A stretch of DNA of 34,011 nt from Firmicutes bacterium ZCTH02-B6. GTDB lineage: Bacteria; Bacillota; Limnochordia; Limnochordales; ZCTH02-B6. Of the stretch, positions 1 to 8,073 are shown in pieces. Below the pieces are notes generated by a model. The model did not search any database and was not told the origin of the DNA. It worked only from the letters and a program-made list of their open reading frames with translations. A program made the translations under genes and the position numbers. Position 1 is the stretch's first letter; every line of letters starts with the position of its first letter. The DNA is taken from positions 1-34,011 of the forward strand of contig LZRQ01000027.1 of NCBI GenBank assembly GCA_002159155.1, in the 5' to 3' direction.

Positions 1-1
1 G

Positions 2-1708
2 AAGAGCGACAAGGGCCCCCGATGGTACCACTGGGCTCTGGCCGCGGCAGCGGCTGTGAGCGGGCTGTACGCGGTCCTCGTGTGGCCTGAGCGGGTGCTG
101 AAGGTGGGCGACGTGCCCATCACCGACACGGTGATGGGCACCATTACCATCATCCTCGCGCTGGTGGTGGCCGCAAAGCACGCTGGGCTCACCTTGAGTG
201 TGGTCGCGGGGTTGTTCCTGGTTTACGCCCTCTACGGCCCGTACTTCCCCGGCGTGCTCGCTCACCGTGGTGTGGGCTTCCGGCGCCTGGTAGACTTCCT
301 CTTCATGACCACCGAAGGCGTGTTCGGAACGCCGATGGGCGTCTCCGCCACCTATATCATCCTGTTCGTCATCTTCGGCGCGGCCTTAAGCGCCTTCGGC
401 ACCGGCAGTTGGTTCGTGGATTTGTCCTACGCCATCGGTGGCCGCTTCCGGGGCGGGCCGGCCAAGACGGCGGTGTTCGCCAGCGCTCTCATGGGCACCA
501 TCTCGGGGGCCCCGGTCGCCAATGTGGTGACCACCGGCACCTTTACGATTCCCCTTATGAAACGGGTGGGCTACCCACCGGCGGTGGCGGGGGCGGTAGA
601 GGCCGTCGCATCTACAGGCGGCGCCTTCATGCCACCCATCATGGGGGCCGGTGCGTTTATCATGGCCGAGTACCTCGGCCGCCCGTATAAGGACGTGGCG
701 CTAGCCGCCCTTGTGCCGGCGCTGCTCTACTTCTTCGCCCTGTTTCTGGCGGTGGATTCCCAAGCCGTGAAACTCGGGCTAAAACCCACCTCGGCCGACG
801 AGCTGCGGGACCTGTGGCCGAAGGTCTTGAGAAAGGTCCATCTGGCCGTACCGTTGGTGTTTCTCATCGGCAGCATCATGATGGACTGGAACCCCATGCG
901 GGCGGCCTTTTGGGCATCCCTATTGGCTTTTGGAACGGCGTTTCTCAACGAGGAAACACGCCCGACATGGCGCCACGTGATTCAAGCCCTTGATGAAGGA
1001 TCCCGGCACGTGATGCCCATTGCGGCCGCGTGCGCCGCCGCCGGGATCATTGTGGGCGTCGTCTCCATTACCGGTGTCGGCGCTAAGCTGGCCACGGCCG
1101 TCGTGAGCTTGTCGGGCGGCAACCCGCTGATCGCTCTTGCCCTCACCATGGTGGCGGCCATCATCCTGGGTTGCGGCATGCCCATCACCGCGGTTTACAT
1201 CATCCTCGCTGCCACCCTGGCCAACCCGCTGATTCAAATGGGGATCACTCCCTTGGCGGCCCACATGTTCATGTTCATCTTTGCCTGCGTGGCGGGCCTG
1301 ACGCCGCCGGTCGCGCTGACGGCGTACGCGGGTGCCGCCCTGGCCGACGCCAGTCCCAATCGGACCGGCCTGGTGGCCTTTCGCATGGCGTTGCCGGCCT
1401 TTATCATGCCCTACCTGTTTGCCACGTCGCCGGCCCTGCTCTTGGACGGCGCGGCAGGTGCGGTCATCCAAGCGGTGCTGACCGCGACCATCGGCGTCAT
1501 GTGTTTCGTAGCCGCCCTCGAGGGCTATCTCTTCATTTGGTGGCCTGCAGTGTCGCGGGTGTTCTTAGGGGCAGCGGCCCTGCTCCTTCTCGACCCCGGC
1601 CTTACCACGGACATCATGGGCACCGCCCTCATCGCCCTGGCCGTGATGGTCTACTTGGTACAGGGGCTGACGCGCAAGGCCAGTACGGCGTCGCCGCCGA
1701 CGGCATAG
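2..1708 (+). CDS. TRAP transporter fused permease (DctQM, TAXI type), 3' part
   Basis: Membrane permease of a tripartite ATP-independent periplasmic (TRAP) transporter, which imports organic acids or related solutes with a sodium or proton gradient. The reading frame is open at the left edge (K-S-D-K-G-P-R-W-Y-H-W before the first internal GTG at 56), so the true start lies outside the window; about 568 residues are visible, where fused TAXI permeases usually have 600-700. The product is almost wholly hydrophobic, with many predicted membrane helices. It has the small-residue-rich GTISGAPVANVVTTGTFTIP segment near residue 165, the GGAFMPPIMGAGAFIMAEY loop and the GCGMPITAVY motif typical of the large (DctM-like) domain. 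The aldolase gene follows after a 36-nt gap on the same strand. The partner TAXI solute-binding protein is not in the window and is probably just upstream. Family assignment is firm; substrate is unknown. Confidence 0.9.
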   Translation, partial: KSDKGPRWYHWALAAAAAVSGLYAVLVWPERVLKVGDVPITDTVMGTITIILALVVAAKHAGLTLSVVAGLFLVYALYGPYFPGVLAHRGVGFRRLVDFLFMTTEGVFGTPMGVSATYIILFVIFGAALSAFGTGSWFVDLSYAIGGRFRGGPAKTAVFASALMGTISGAPVANVVTTGTFTIPLMKRVGYPPAVAGAVEAVASTGGAFMPPIMGAGAFIMAEYLGRPYKDVALAALVPALLYFFALFLAVDSQAVKLGLKPTSADELRDLWPKVLRKVHLAVPLVFLIGSIMMDWNPMRAAFWASLLAFGTAFLNEETRPTWRHVIQALDEGSRHVMPIAAACAAAGIIVGVVSITGVGAKLATAVVSLSGGNPLIALALTMVAAIILGCGMPITAVYIILAATLANPLIQMGITPLAAHMFMFIFACVAGLTPPVALTAYAGAALADASPNRTGLVAFRMALPAFIMPYLFATSPALLLDGAAGAVIQAVLTATIGVMCFVAALEGYLFIWWPAVSRVFLGAAALLLLDPGLTTDIMGTALIALAVMVYLVQGLTRKASTASPPTA

Positions 1709-1744
1709 ACCAACGTACTCTTTTGAGTGAGGAGGGTTTTTTGC

Positions 1745-2671
1745 ATGGTTCGCGAAGAACTGCGCGGGGTATTCCCGGCCGTCCTGGTACCGTTCAAGGA
1801 CGACTACAGCATTGACGAGGAAGGCTTCAGGCGCCTCGTCAACTGGGTGGCGAGCCACGACGGCGTTAAGGGAATTGTCGTCAATGGCCACACGGGCGAA
1901 ATCCAGTCCCTACTGCCCGAGGAACGGGCAGAAGTGGTGCGCATCGCCGTCTCGGAACTTAAGGGCCGTATCCCCGTCTTCTCCGGCGTATCCGCCGAGG
2001 GCACCATCGAAGCAGCCAAGCATGCCCGGGCCGTCCAAGAGGCTGGCGGCCAGGGCATCCTGCTGATGCCGCCCCACTCGTGGTTGCGGTTCGGCATGCA
2101 GCCCGAGTCGCCGGTAGAGTTTTTCCGGGGCGTGGCTAAGGCCATTGACATTTCCATCATCGTGCATCAGTACCCCAAGTGGACCAAGGCCAGCTACAAC
2201 TTGCAGCAGCTGTTGGCCATGAGCGAGATCCCGAACGTCATCGCCGTCAAGATGGGTGAACGGGACATGGCCACCTATGAGCTGCACGTGCGCACGCTGC
2301 GCAAGGAAGCGCCCCACCTGGCCCTGTGGACGTGCCACGACGAGTACTTGCTGCCCACCCTGGTGCAGGGGATGGACGGTGCGCTCGTCGGCTTCGCTTC
2401 CTTTGTCCCTGACCTCATCGTCGCCCTGGTGCGGGCGGTATGGGCGCAGGACCTGCCCGAGGCCAAGCGGGTGTACGATCGCATCTACGAGCTGAAGCAA
2501 GCCGTCTATCGCATGGACGAGCCCTCGGCGACGTCCCACGCGCGCATGAAGGAGGCCATGTTCCAGCGGGGCCTGATCCCCAACGCGCTGGCCCGGCCGC
2601 CGGTGGTGCCTCTCACCGAGGCCGAAAAGGCGTCCATCCGCGAAGGTCTGGTGCGGGTCGGCCTGCTGTAA
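1745..2671 (+). CDS. DapA/N-acetylneuraminate lyase superfamily aldolase
   Basis: Class I (Schiff-base) aldolase or dehydratase of the dihydrodipicolinate synthase superfamily, a cytosolic TIM-barrel enzyme of 308 residues, normal for the family. Visible hallmarks are the G-H-T-G-E segment followed by LLPEER (about residues 48-61, pyruvate-carboxylate site), the conserved Tyr in HQYPK (about 143) and the Schiff-base Lys in VIAVKMG (about 169). ATG 1745 is chosen because GAGGAGGG at 1729-1736 sits 8 nt upstream; an in-frame GTG at 1727 overlaps this site and would add six unlikely residues. The pairing with a TRAP permease suggests catabolism of an imported keto-acid or sugar-acid (N-acetylneuraminate lyase, keto-deoxy-sugar-acid dehydratase or similar) rather than lysine synthesis, and the TGE variation supports a non-DapA substrate. 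Exact reaction is not determinable from sequence alone. Confidence 0.88.
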   Translation: MVREELRGVFPAVLVPFKDDYSIDEEGFRRLVNWVASHDGVKGIVVNGHTGEIQSLLPEERAEVVRIAVSELKGRIPVFSGVSAEGTIEAAKHARAVQEAGGQGILLMPPHSWLRFGMQPESPVEFFRGVAKAIDISIIVHQYPKWTKASYNLQQLLAMSEIPNVIAVKMGERDMATYELHVRTLRKEAPHLALWTCHDEYLLPTLVQGMDGALVGFASFVPDLIVALVRAVWAQDLPEAKRVYDRIYELKQAVYRMDEPSATSHARMKEAMFQRGLIPNALARPPVVPLTEAEKASIREGLVRVGLL

Positions 2672-2704
2672 GAATTCGCCGCGCTGCCAGCCTCCCGCCG
2701 GCGT

Positions 2705-2751
2705 CCGGTAGCGCCGTGGGCCCCTGGGAAGGGTTGTCCCGGCGCTACCGG
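2705..2751. terminator. Inverted repeat between convergent genes, likely bidirectional terminator
   Basis: A perfect 11-bp inverted repeat (CCGGTAGCGCC at 2705-2715 and GGCGCTACCGG at 2741-2751) encloses a 25-nt loop. It lies in the 161-bp gap between the convergent aldolase and acetyltransferase genes, where a shared terminator is expected. There is no T-tract on either side, so it is a non-canonical GC-only stem. Confidence 0.45.
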
Positions 2752-2832
2752 CGTGCCTGCCGGCCGTGTGCAGCGACGACCCGAGACACGGGGGCTGGTG
2801 CCATTGCACAGGGCGCCGCTTGGCCACCATTG

Positions 2833-3579
2833 TCACGCGGCATTCGCCAGCGGGTGCTTCATCCACACGTGCGGGTCTGCGTAGACGCCGACGTCGGCCT
2901 CCCGGTCGACAGCCACAGGCTGCAAAGCGCCGGGCACGACGTACTGGCCGCTGCCCGGCATCGGCACCCCGGTCCACTCCTCCCACTGGGCAACAGGCGC
3001 CTCTACAGTCAGCGTGTTCCGGGCGACCTTGAGAAAGCTAGCGCCCATGCGCCAATGAACCCGCAGCCACGGGTCAAAGGGCGCACCATCCGTGCGGGTC
3101 CAGCGGACGTATTCCTCCAAGGGGATAAGGGGATAGCGGGCTTTCCAGGTAGGCCGGACGGGGATGATGAGGTCCGCGCAACCCAGTTGCCGGCCGCTCC
3201 GGCGCATCTCCCGGAGAATCATCCTGCTAAGTCCCCTGCCCTGGTACTCTTGCGCCACGATGGCGGCCAACGCGCAGACGGCGTTGGGCTTGCGCCCCTC
3301 CTCCTCGGTTTGCAAGGCCCGTACGAGGATTTCATCAAGGGTTTCCGGAAGATCGGTCAACGTGCCGTCCCAGACAAGGGGCACCATATACCCCACCGCT
3401 GCCACCCGGTTGGACCCGTCACAGATAAGAATCTGGTGGTGTGCGAACGTGTCGAACACGTGCTTCCAATGGGGCGTGTCCCGGTACCGCAGAAAATCAG
3501 GCCACGCGCCTTTGTCCAGCTCTAAAACTTGGTCTAATAGGTCAGGTCTTTCACTGAGACTGTGGGTAGCGAAAGCCAT
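2833..3579 (-). CDS. GNAT-family N-acetyltransferase
   Basis: Predicted cytosolic acetyl-CoA-dependent acyltransferase of 248 residues. The acetyl-CoA pyrophosphate-binding motif A is visible as A-I-V-A-Q-E-Y-Q-G-R-G-L-S (about residues 106-118, Q-x-x-G-x-G/S type) followed by the helix RMILREM. The C-terminal half has no motif I recognise. ATG 3579 is chosen because a perfect AGGAGG (3587-3592) sits 7 nt upstream; longer in-frame starts at up to 3666 would run into the end of the TetR gene and lack a comparable site. It is the last gene of the run that starts near 10187, separated from the TetR gene by 83 bp, so it may be cotranscribed or have its own weak promoter. The substrate is unknown, and any role in resistance or envelope modification would be inference from the neighbours. 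Confidence 0.8.
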   Translation of the reverse strand: MAFATHSLSERPDLLDQVLELDKGAWPDFLRYRDTPHWKHVFDTFAHHQILICDGSNRVAAVGYMVPLVWDGTLTDLPETLDEILVRALQTEEEGRKPNAVCALAAIVAQEYQGRGLSRMILREMRRSGRQLGCADLIIPVRPTWKARYPLIPLEEYVRWTRTDGAPFDPWLRVHWRMGASFLKVARNTLTVEAPVAQWEEWTGVPMPGSGQYVVPGALQPVAVDREADVGVYADPHVWMKHPLANAA

Positions 3580-3662
3580 GCCCAGTCCTCCTGTGCCGTG
3601 TTTGCCGGCGTTCGACAAAGACGCCGCAAAGGATTGGCGACAGCCGCGGGGCCGCCTCATGC

Positions 3663-5018
3663 TCACCGGGGTGCGGCAAGACCATCCCGCAGAAGCTCCA
3701 GGTACACCGCGGTCTGCTCGGTGATGCTGGGCAGCAGGTTGAGCCCTTTCTGCGGGTGAGAGCTCAATTCCACCAGCAAGCGGTCAGCCAACGTGTCGGT
3801 AACCATCATGACCAGCTGCACCGCCTGGGCGGGCTCGACATCAGGCCGGAACGACGTGGTGTCGACACCGTCCATGATCAGTTCCCAGCCGCGCTGCGTC
3901 GCTTCGGCGACGTATTGCTGCAGCGCCTCTCGCGCACCCTCAGGCGGCTGGGCCAAGGCGGCAAGCACCAATCCGTATAAAGTCGGTTGCTCTTGAAAAA
4001 TAAGCGTCTTCCGGCGGGTCCAATTCAATAACCGCCGGATGAGGTCCGGTTCGGGACCGTCCTCGCGTTCGAAAAAGACCTTTGAGATGCGGGCGGCGGC
4101 GTCGGCCACAGAGGCCAGGTAGAGCTCGGCCTTAGACCCAAAGTGGTGAAAGATCAAGCCCTTGGCCACCCCGGCACGCTCCGCGACCGCTTCGGCAGAC
4201 GTGCCGTTATAGCCGCGCTCGGCAAACAACTCCTGGGCGGCACGGAGAATGCGCTCCCGCCGCTCATCCGCAGCTTGGACGGCTGGTGCGAGCCGCTCCA
4301 GCGCCGCGAAAAACGGTTTTGGATCGAGGGAAACCGGCCGAGCCCCAGGATGAGTTCCGGGACGGTACAGACCGTGGCGCAGCAAGTCGGCAAGCGCCCG
4401 GGCCCGTAGGCGCGCGTCCTCTGGGTTTGCGACCGACGCAGCAGCGTGGAGACCATCAGTAGCCAAGACCTCCGCTAGCCCGTCCAACGCCTGGTTTTCA
4501 AACCCTTCCGCCACCATCGCCAGCAATTCAATGGCGGCTCGGGGCTCGACACCAGACCGGAAGGCGCGGGTGTCGACGCCTTCCCGGAATCGGCTCCGCA
4601 GCCGGCTATAATGCTCGTCGATGCGGCGGGCAGGTGGACTCAACACAGAGTGCAAACGGCCCCGGAAGCGGGCGACGAACCACGCCTCCACCGGATGGGC
4701 GGCCAGCCGTGCGCACCTACGGGTGAGAAACTCCTCCAGCCGCGCGAACGGATCCGCCGGAAGAGGCTCATCCTCGGTGGGAAACAACCGTTCACATGCC
4801 CACTCGAGAGCAGCGTTGAAGAGGTCCTGCTTTGAGCCGAAGTGCCGGAAGAGGAGTCCTTTGGCCACTTGTGCGCTTTTGGCCATGCGGTTGGTGGACG
4901 CGGCATCATAGCCCCAGCGGGCAAACTCCGCGACCGCGGCGGACAAAATTGCCCCCCGCCGCCGGCCGCGGCGGATGCCATAAACCCGATCCTCGGTATG
5001 CGGGATTTCCACTGTCAC
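3663..5018 (-). CDS. Tandem (double-length) TetR-family regulator
   Basis: A 451-residue transcriptional regulator, about twice the usual 190-230 for TetR, made of two complete TetR units in one chain. Unit 1 has its helix-turn-helix at about residues 42-61 (T-N-R-M-A-K-S-A-Q-V-A-K-G-L-L-F-R-H-F). Unit 2 has one at about 273-293 (A-E-A-V-A-E-R-A-G-V-A-K-G-L-I-F-H-H-F). Each is followed by GSKxxLY/F and a helical ligand-binding domain. TetR proteins normally act as homodimers, so this may be a single-chain dimer or a regulator with two specificities. The GTG start has a TGGAGG site 8 nt upstream, and the gene follows the beta-barrel gene after 18 bp. The two TGACC-N4-GGTCA palindromes at the operon promoter are its probable targets. 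There is no internal stop or frameshift. Family certain; target and ligand inferred. Confidence 0.92.
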   Translation of the reverse strand: MTVEIPHTEDRVYGIRRGRRRGAILSAAVAEFARWGYDAASTNRMAKSAQVAKGLLFRHFGSKQDLFNAALEWACERLFPTEDEPLPADPFARLEEFLTRRCARLAAHPVEAWFVARFRGRLHSVLSPPARRIDEHYSRLRSRFREGVDTRAFRSGVEPRAAIELLAMVAEGFENQALDGLAEVLATDGLHAAASVANPEDARLRARALADLLRHGLYRPGTHPGARPVSLDPKPFFAALERLAPAVQAADERRERILRAAQELFAERGYNGTSAEAVAERAGVAKGLIFHHFGSKAELYLASVADAAARISKVFFEREDGPEPDLIRRLLNWTRRKTLIFQEQPTLYGLVLAALAQPPEGAREALQQYVAEATQRGWELIMDGVDTTSFRPDVEPAQAVQLVMMVTDTLADRLLVELSSHPQKGLNLLPSITEQTAVYLELLRDGLAAPR

Positions 5019-5036
5019 GTGGTCGGCCTCCAGCGA

Positions 5037-6137
5037 TCAGAAAAACCAACGAAGGCCGCCTGCAAGTCCGAGCCCGGCCGGCTGGGGCGGCCGCACCTGG
5101 CGGCGGAGCGACAGTTCCACCTCCGCCTGCCCGGGCAGCAGTCCGTAGGAGAGGGCAACACCCACCTCGTATGCCCGCTCGTTCCCTGCAAGCCCCCCAC
5201 CTCCGGCAGGCGCTCCCTTGTCAAGGAAGACGAGGGCGTCTGCGATCACCGCCCACCCGGAAGGAAACGCATAAGCCAGCTGTGCCGCGGCCACAGAAGC
5301 CTCGGTGGTCTCATCTCCAGCGCCGCCCGCCGCCGTAACGCTCGCCCGGCCGACCTCCGCAGTCCATAAAAAGTCGCCCACGTAGCCGGTGGCTCCCACG
5401 CTGCCGCGCAGGCCCGGCGCGCCTTTGAGGCTCCACAATTCCCCGTAGACGACCGTGGATCCTATCAGCCCGCTGGCACCGACACCTGCTGCGAGGCCGT
5501 CCTCCCGCCAAAGTACGTACCCCGTCGCCTCCCAGCCCACCAGTTGCTGCCGCCAGCCTAGAAGCCGCGTCCACTCCTCCCCCGCTCGCACGACCCCCAA
5601 CTGCAGCCGCCCGGTAGGCAAATACACATCGGTGCGCGCGCCGTCGACCCCCGGCCGGCGCCCGGCTTGGTCATGCGGCGTCAACGTGAACGGCATCGTC
5701 AAGCGGGCGGTTTCCAGCGGCAGCTGAAATCGGCCCACATACACATCCACGGCGGGAAACCGGAGGCCGGCGTAGGCTTCCGTCACAAGGGCAACGGAAC
5801 CCGCGACAACGCCGGTGCCGCTCAGGTCCACCGGAAACCACGGCTCCACCGTCAACGCAACCCACCACGGCGCAGCGACCGCCGGATTCAGCTGCAACGC
5901 CAATCTTCCTGCGAAAACGCCCACGGTCTCGGACACTGCACCGTGAGCTTGATGAGCGACCGTCACTGATGCCTCTCCTGCCACCGCCGCCTCGACGCCA
6001 TGGTCAGGCGCGGCCAGTGCGACGGCCCCGGGTCCGGCCAACAGATCGCCCCACAGGGCGAGTCCCGTCACGAGAATCAGCCGCAGCACCAAACGCCCAA
6101 GCCCCCAGCGCCGGCGCCAACTTAAGCGGCGGCTCAT
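5037..6137 (-). CDS. Exported beta-barrel-like protein, candidate outer-membrane protein
   Basis: A 366-residue protein with an Arg-rich N-terminus (M-S-R-R-L-S-W-R-R-R-W) and a hydrophobic segment at about residues 15-42 ending in A-L-A-A, compatible with a Sec signal peptide. The rest lacks long hydrophobic helices. It consists of alternating polar/hydrophobic stretches separated by Gly/Pro-rich turns, for example GYVLWREDGLAAGVGASGL and YVGDFLWTAEVGRASV, and ends G-L-R-W-F-F. A C-terminal aromatic residue, usually Phe, is the classic recognition signal of outer-membrane beta-barrels. ATGA overlap with the ABC ATPase gene implies translational coupling. I cannot assign a named family. A periplasmic beta-sandwich is the main alternative. 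The context (LolA-like domain, FtsX permeases, ATPase) suggests it is the outer-membrane element or cargo of the same system. Confidence 0.7.
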   Translation of the reverse strand: MSRRLSWRRRWGLGRLVLRLILVTGLALWGDLLAGPGAVALAAPDHGVEAAVAGEASVTVAHQAHGAVSETVGVFAGRLALQLNPAVAAPWWVALTVEPWFPVDLSGTGVVAGSVALVTEAYAGLRFPAVDVYVGRFQLPLETARLTMPFTLTPHDQAGRRPGVDGARTDVYLPTGRLQLGVVRAGEEWTRLLGWRQQLVGWEATGYVLWREDGLAAGVGASGLIGSTVVYGELWSLKGAPGLRGSVGATGYVGDFLWTAEVGRASVTAAGGAGDETTEASVAAAQLAYAFPSGWAVIADALVFLDKGAPAGGGGLAGNERAYEVGVALSYGLLPGQAEVELSLRRQVRPPQPAGLGLAGGLRWFF

Positions 6138-6829
6138 GCCGCCCCCACCCGCTCGTCAGCCACCACGCGGCCGTCCTCAAGGCGAATGATGCGCTTCACG
6201 TGCTCCAACAGGCGCGGGTCGTGGGTGGAAAACAAGAACGTGATGCCCCGTTCCTCGTTGAGCTTTTTCATGAGCTCGATGAGGGACAGCCCGGCTTTCG
6301 AATCGAGGTTGGCCGTGGGCTCGTCGGCCAACACCACCCGCGGTTGTGCGGCGAGCGCCCGGGCCACCGCGACCCGTTGTTGCTGGCCGCCGGACAGCTG
6401 GTTGGGCCGGCGGTGGGCCAGTTCCGCGATTCCCAATGCCTCCAGGGCCGCCATCGCCTTCGCGTTCCGTTCCTCTCTAGGTACTCCCTGCAACTCCAGG
6501 ACAAAGGCCGCGTTTTCCAGCGCCGTCAGGACGGGGATAAGGTTGTAGGCTTGAAACACGAACCCAATCTCCCGTAGGCGCAGATGGGCCCGGGACACGT
6601 CGTCCAATTGGTCGGTGCGCCGCTCGCCGAGCCACGTCTCGCCCGCTGTCGGCTTGTCCAAACAGCCCAACAGGTGCAGCAGCGTGCTCTTGCCGGAGCC
6701 GCTCGGGCCCGCGATGGCGGTGAACTCCCCCGGCACGATCTCCAGGTCAACCCCTTGCAGCGCTGGCGTCCTCACACCTTCATTCTCGTACACTTTGGTC
6801 AGCCTGACGGCGCGCAAGATCGGTTTCAT
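6134..6829 (-). CDS. ABC transporter ATP-binding protein, LolD/MacB type
   Basis: A 231-residue ATPase expected to power the two FtsX-type permeases upstream. Walker A is G-P-S-G-S-G-K-S-T (41-49), the Q-loop is FVFQAYNL (about 90-97), the signature is L-S-G-G-Q (145-149), Walker B is VVLADEP (164-171) and the H-switch is the His of STHD. The Q-Q-Q-R-V-A-V-A-R-A-L run after the signature and the TANLDS D-loop are typical of the LolD/MacB/FtsE class. ATG 6829 is chosen over a longer in-frame start at 6907 because it begins at the normal family N-terminus (M-K-P-I-L) and leaves a 17-nt gap after the preceding stop; a GGGGAGGG run lies about 11 nt upstream. The substrate may be lipoprotein, lipid or peptide; the neighbouring LolA-like domain favours lipoprotein or lipid. 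Confidence 0.93.
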   Translation of the reverse strand: MKPILRAVRLTKVYENEGVRTPALQGVDLEIVPGEFTAIAGPSGSGKSTLLHLLGCLDKPTAGETWLGERRTDQLDDVSRAHLRLREIGFVFQAYNLIPVLTALENAAFVLELQGVPREERNAKAMAALEALGIAELAHRRPNQLSGGQQQRVAVARALAAQPRVVLADEPTANLDSKAGLSLIELMKKLNEERGITFLFSTHDPRLLEHVKRIIRLEDGRVVADERVGAA

Positions 6830-6846
6830 GACCGCAAATCCCTCCC

Positions 6847-8073
6847 CTAGGCCGCGTGCCGCATGGCTTCCACGGGCTGCAGGCGTCCTGCAACCCATGC
6901 TGGCCAAAGGGCGGCCGCCAGCGCGGTGAAAATCGCGAACGTCACCGTGACGGCCACCTGTACGGGAGTTACCGATGGGTACAGCACCAGCGGGAGCCCA
7001 TACTCGGCCATGACCTCATCGAACCCCGGCATACGGAACCCGTCCGCCCAGCTCGCGATGAGCAGCCCGCCGGCCAGCAGCCCAACGGCCGTGCCGGCCA
7101 GTACCAGAGTGAGACTCTCCGCGACCACCATGCGCATCACCCGCCACCGGTCGGCGCCGACGGCGAGGATGACGCCGAACTCCCGGATGCGCTCCACCAG
7201 GCTCAGGTAAATGGTGTTGACCACCATAAGGCCGGCCAGGACAAAGATGAAGAAGGAAAAGACGGTCATGACGGGGTCCATCATGTCGAGGAGCGCGGCC
7301 GTGTCGGGCGAGGCTTCGCGCCACGTTTCGACCAGCACCTCCTCCCCCAGCAGGGCTGTCGCCCTGGCCTTGGTTTCCTCCACCAAGGCATCCGTCGGTG
7401 CACCGCGCTCGGCTGCGAGGTGTACCTGGAGGCGGGTGACGGCACCCGGTGCAGCCAGTTCCTGGGCTCCTTCCAGGGACAAGTACGCCGCCTGGATCTC
7501 GTGGGATGTCTGGGGGAAGTCCAACAGCCCGACGAGGGTGTAGGCAGCTGCACCCCAGCCGTCGGTTCCCGGAGCAAACACGTAGACCGGATCTCCCAAC
7601 TCGACTTGCAAAGCCTTGGCAAGCGCCTGGCCGAGGGCGATCTCGTCCCAACTGCCGGGGGCGGGGAGCCGGCCGGCCGCGACGTATTCCCTGGCAAAAC
7701 GCTCGCCGAGGGCCTCGTCCTGCTCCATCCCGACGACCATGGCCCCACGGGCTCGCGTTTCGCCGCTGATGAGGGCAGGTACTTCCAAGAGCCGCCGCAG
7801 CCGGACACCCCGCAGTTCCTTGAGGAGCGCCATTTCCACCTCAGCCGCGTTGCGGATGAGGCGTGCGTCAAAGTCCTGAGCTTCCTTCGCTTGGGCATGA
7901 GTGATCTGCAGATGGCCTGACTCGGAAGTCAACACTTCGACCATGCCGTTCATGGTGGCGGTGACAAACCCGAAGAAAACGAGCGTAAACACAACGGCCA
8001 CTGCCACCGCACCGCCAGCCACGAAGCTCCGGGTTTTATGTCGCCAGACATTGCGCCAGGCCAATCCCCACAC
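6847..8073 (-). CDS. FtsX/LolE-type ABC permease
   Basis: Integral membrane subunit of 408 residues. It has the usual LolC/E layout: one N-terminal membrane helix after WRNVWRHKTRSF (about 15-38), a large extracytoplasmic MacB-type domain (about 40-260), then three membrane helices, the first followed by the conserved LVERIREFGVILAVGA segment, and a terminal R-L-Q-P-V-E-A-M-R. The GTG start directly abuts the TGA of the upstream fusion gene, with AGAGGG close upstream, so translation is coupled. It forms the second half of a heterodimeric permease together with the upstream fusion protein. The sequence has no fused lipoprotein-binding domain of its own. Family certain, cargo unknown. Confidence 0.93.
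   Translation of the reverse strand: MWGLAWRNVWRHKTRSFVAGGAVAVAVVFTLVFFGFVTATMNGMVEVLTSESGHLQITHAQAKEAQDFDARLIRNAAEVEMALLKELRGVRLRRLLEVPALISGETRARGAMVVGMEQDEALGERFAREYVAAGRLPAPGSWDEIALGQALAKALQVELGDPVYVFAPGTDGWGAAAYTLVGLLDFPQTSHEIQAAYLSLEGAQELAAPGAVTRLQVHLAAERGAPTDALVEETKARATALLGEEVLVETWREASPDTAALLDMMDPVMTVFSFFIFVLAGLMVVNTIYLSLVERIREFGVILAVGADRWRVMRMVVAESLTLVLAGTAVGLLAGGLLIASWADGFRMPGFDEVMAEYGLPLVLYPSVTPVQVAVTVTFAIFTALAAALWPAWVAGRLQPVEAMRHAA

Noticed and set aside
1727..1744. GTG start at 1727 for the aldolase
   Set aside because: It overlaps the ribosome-binding site that serves ATG 1745.
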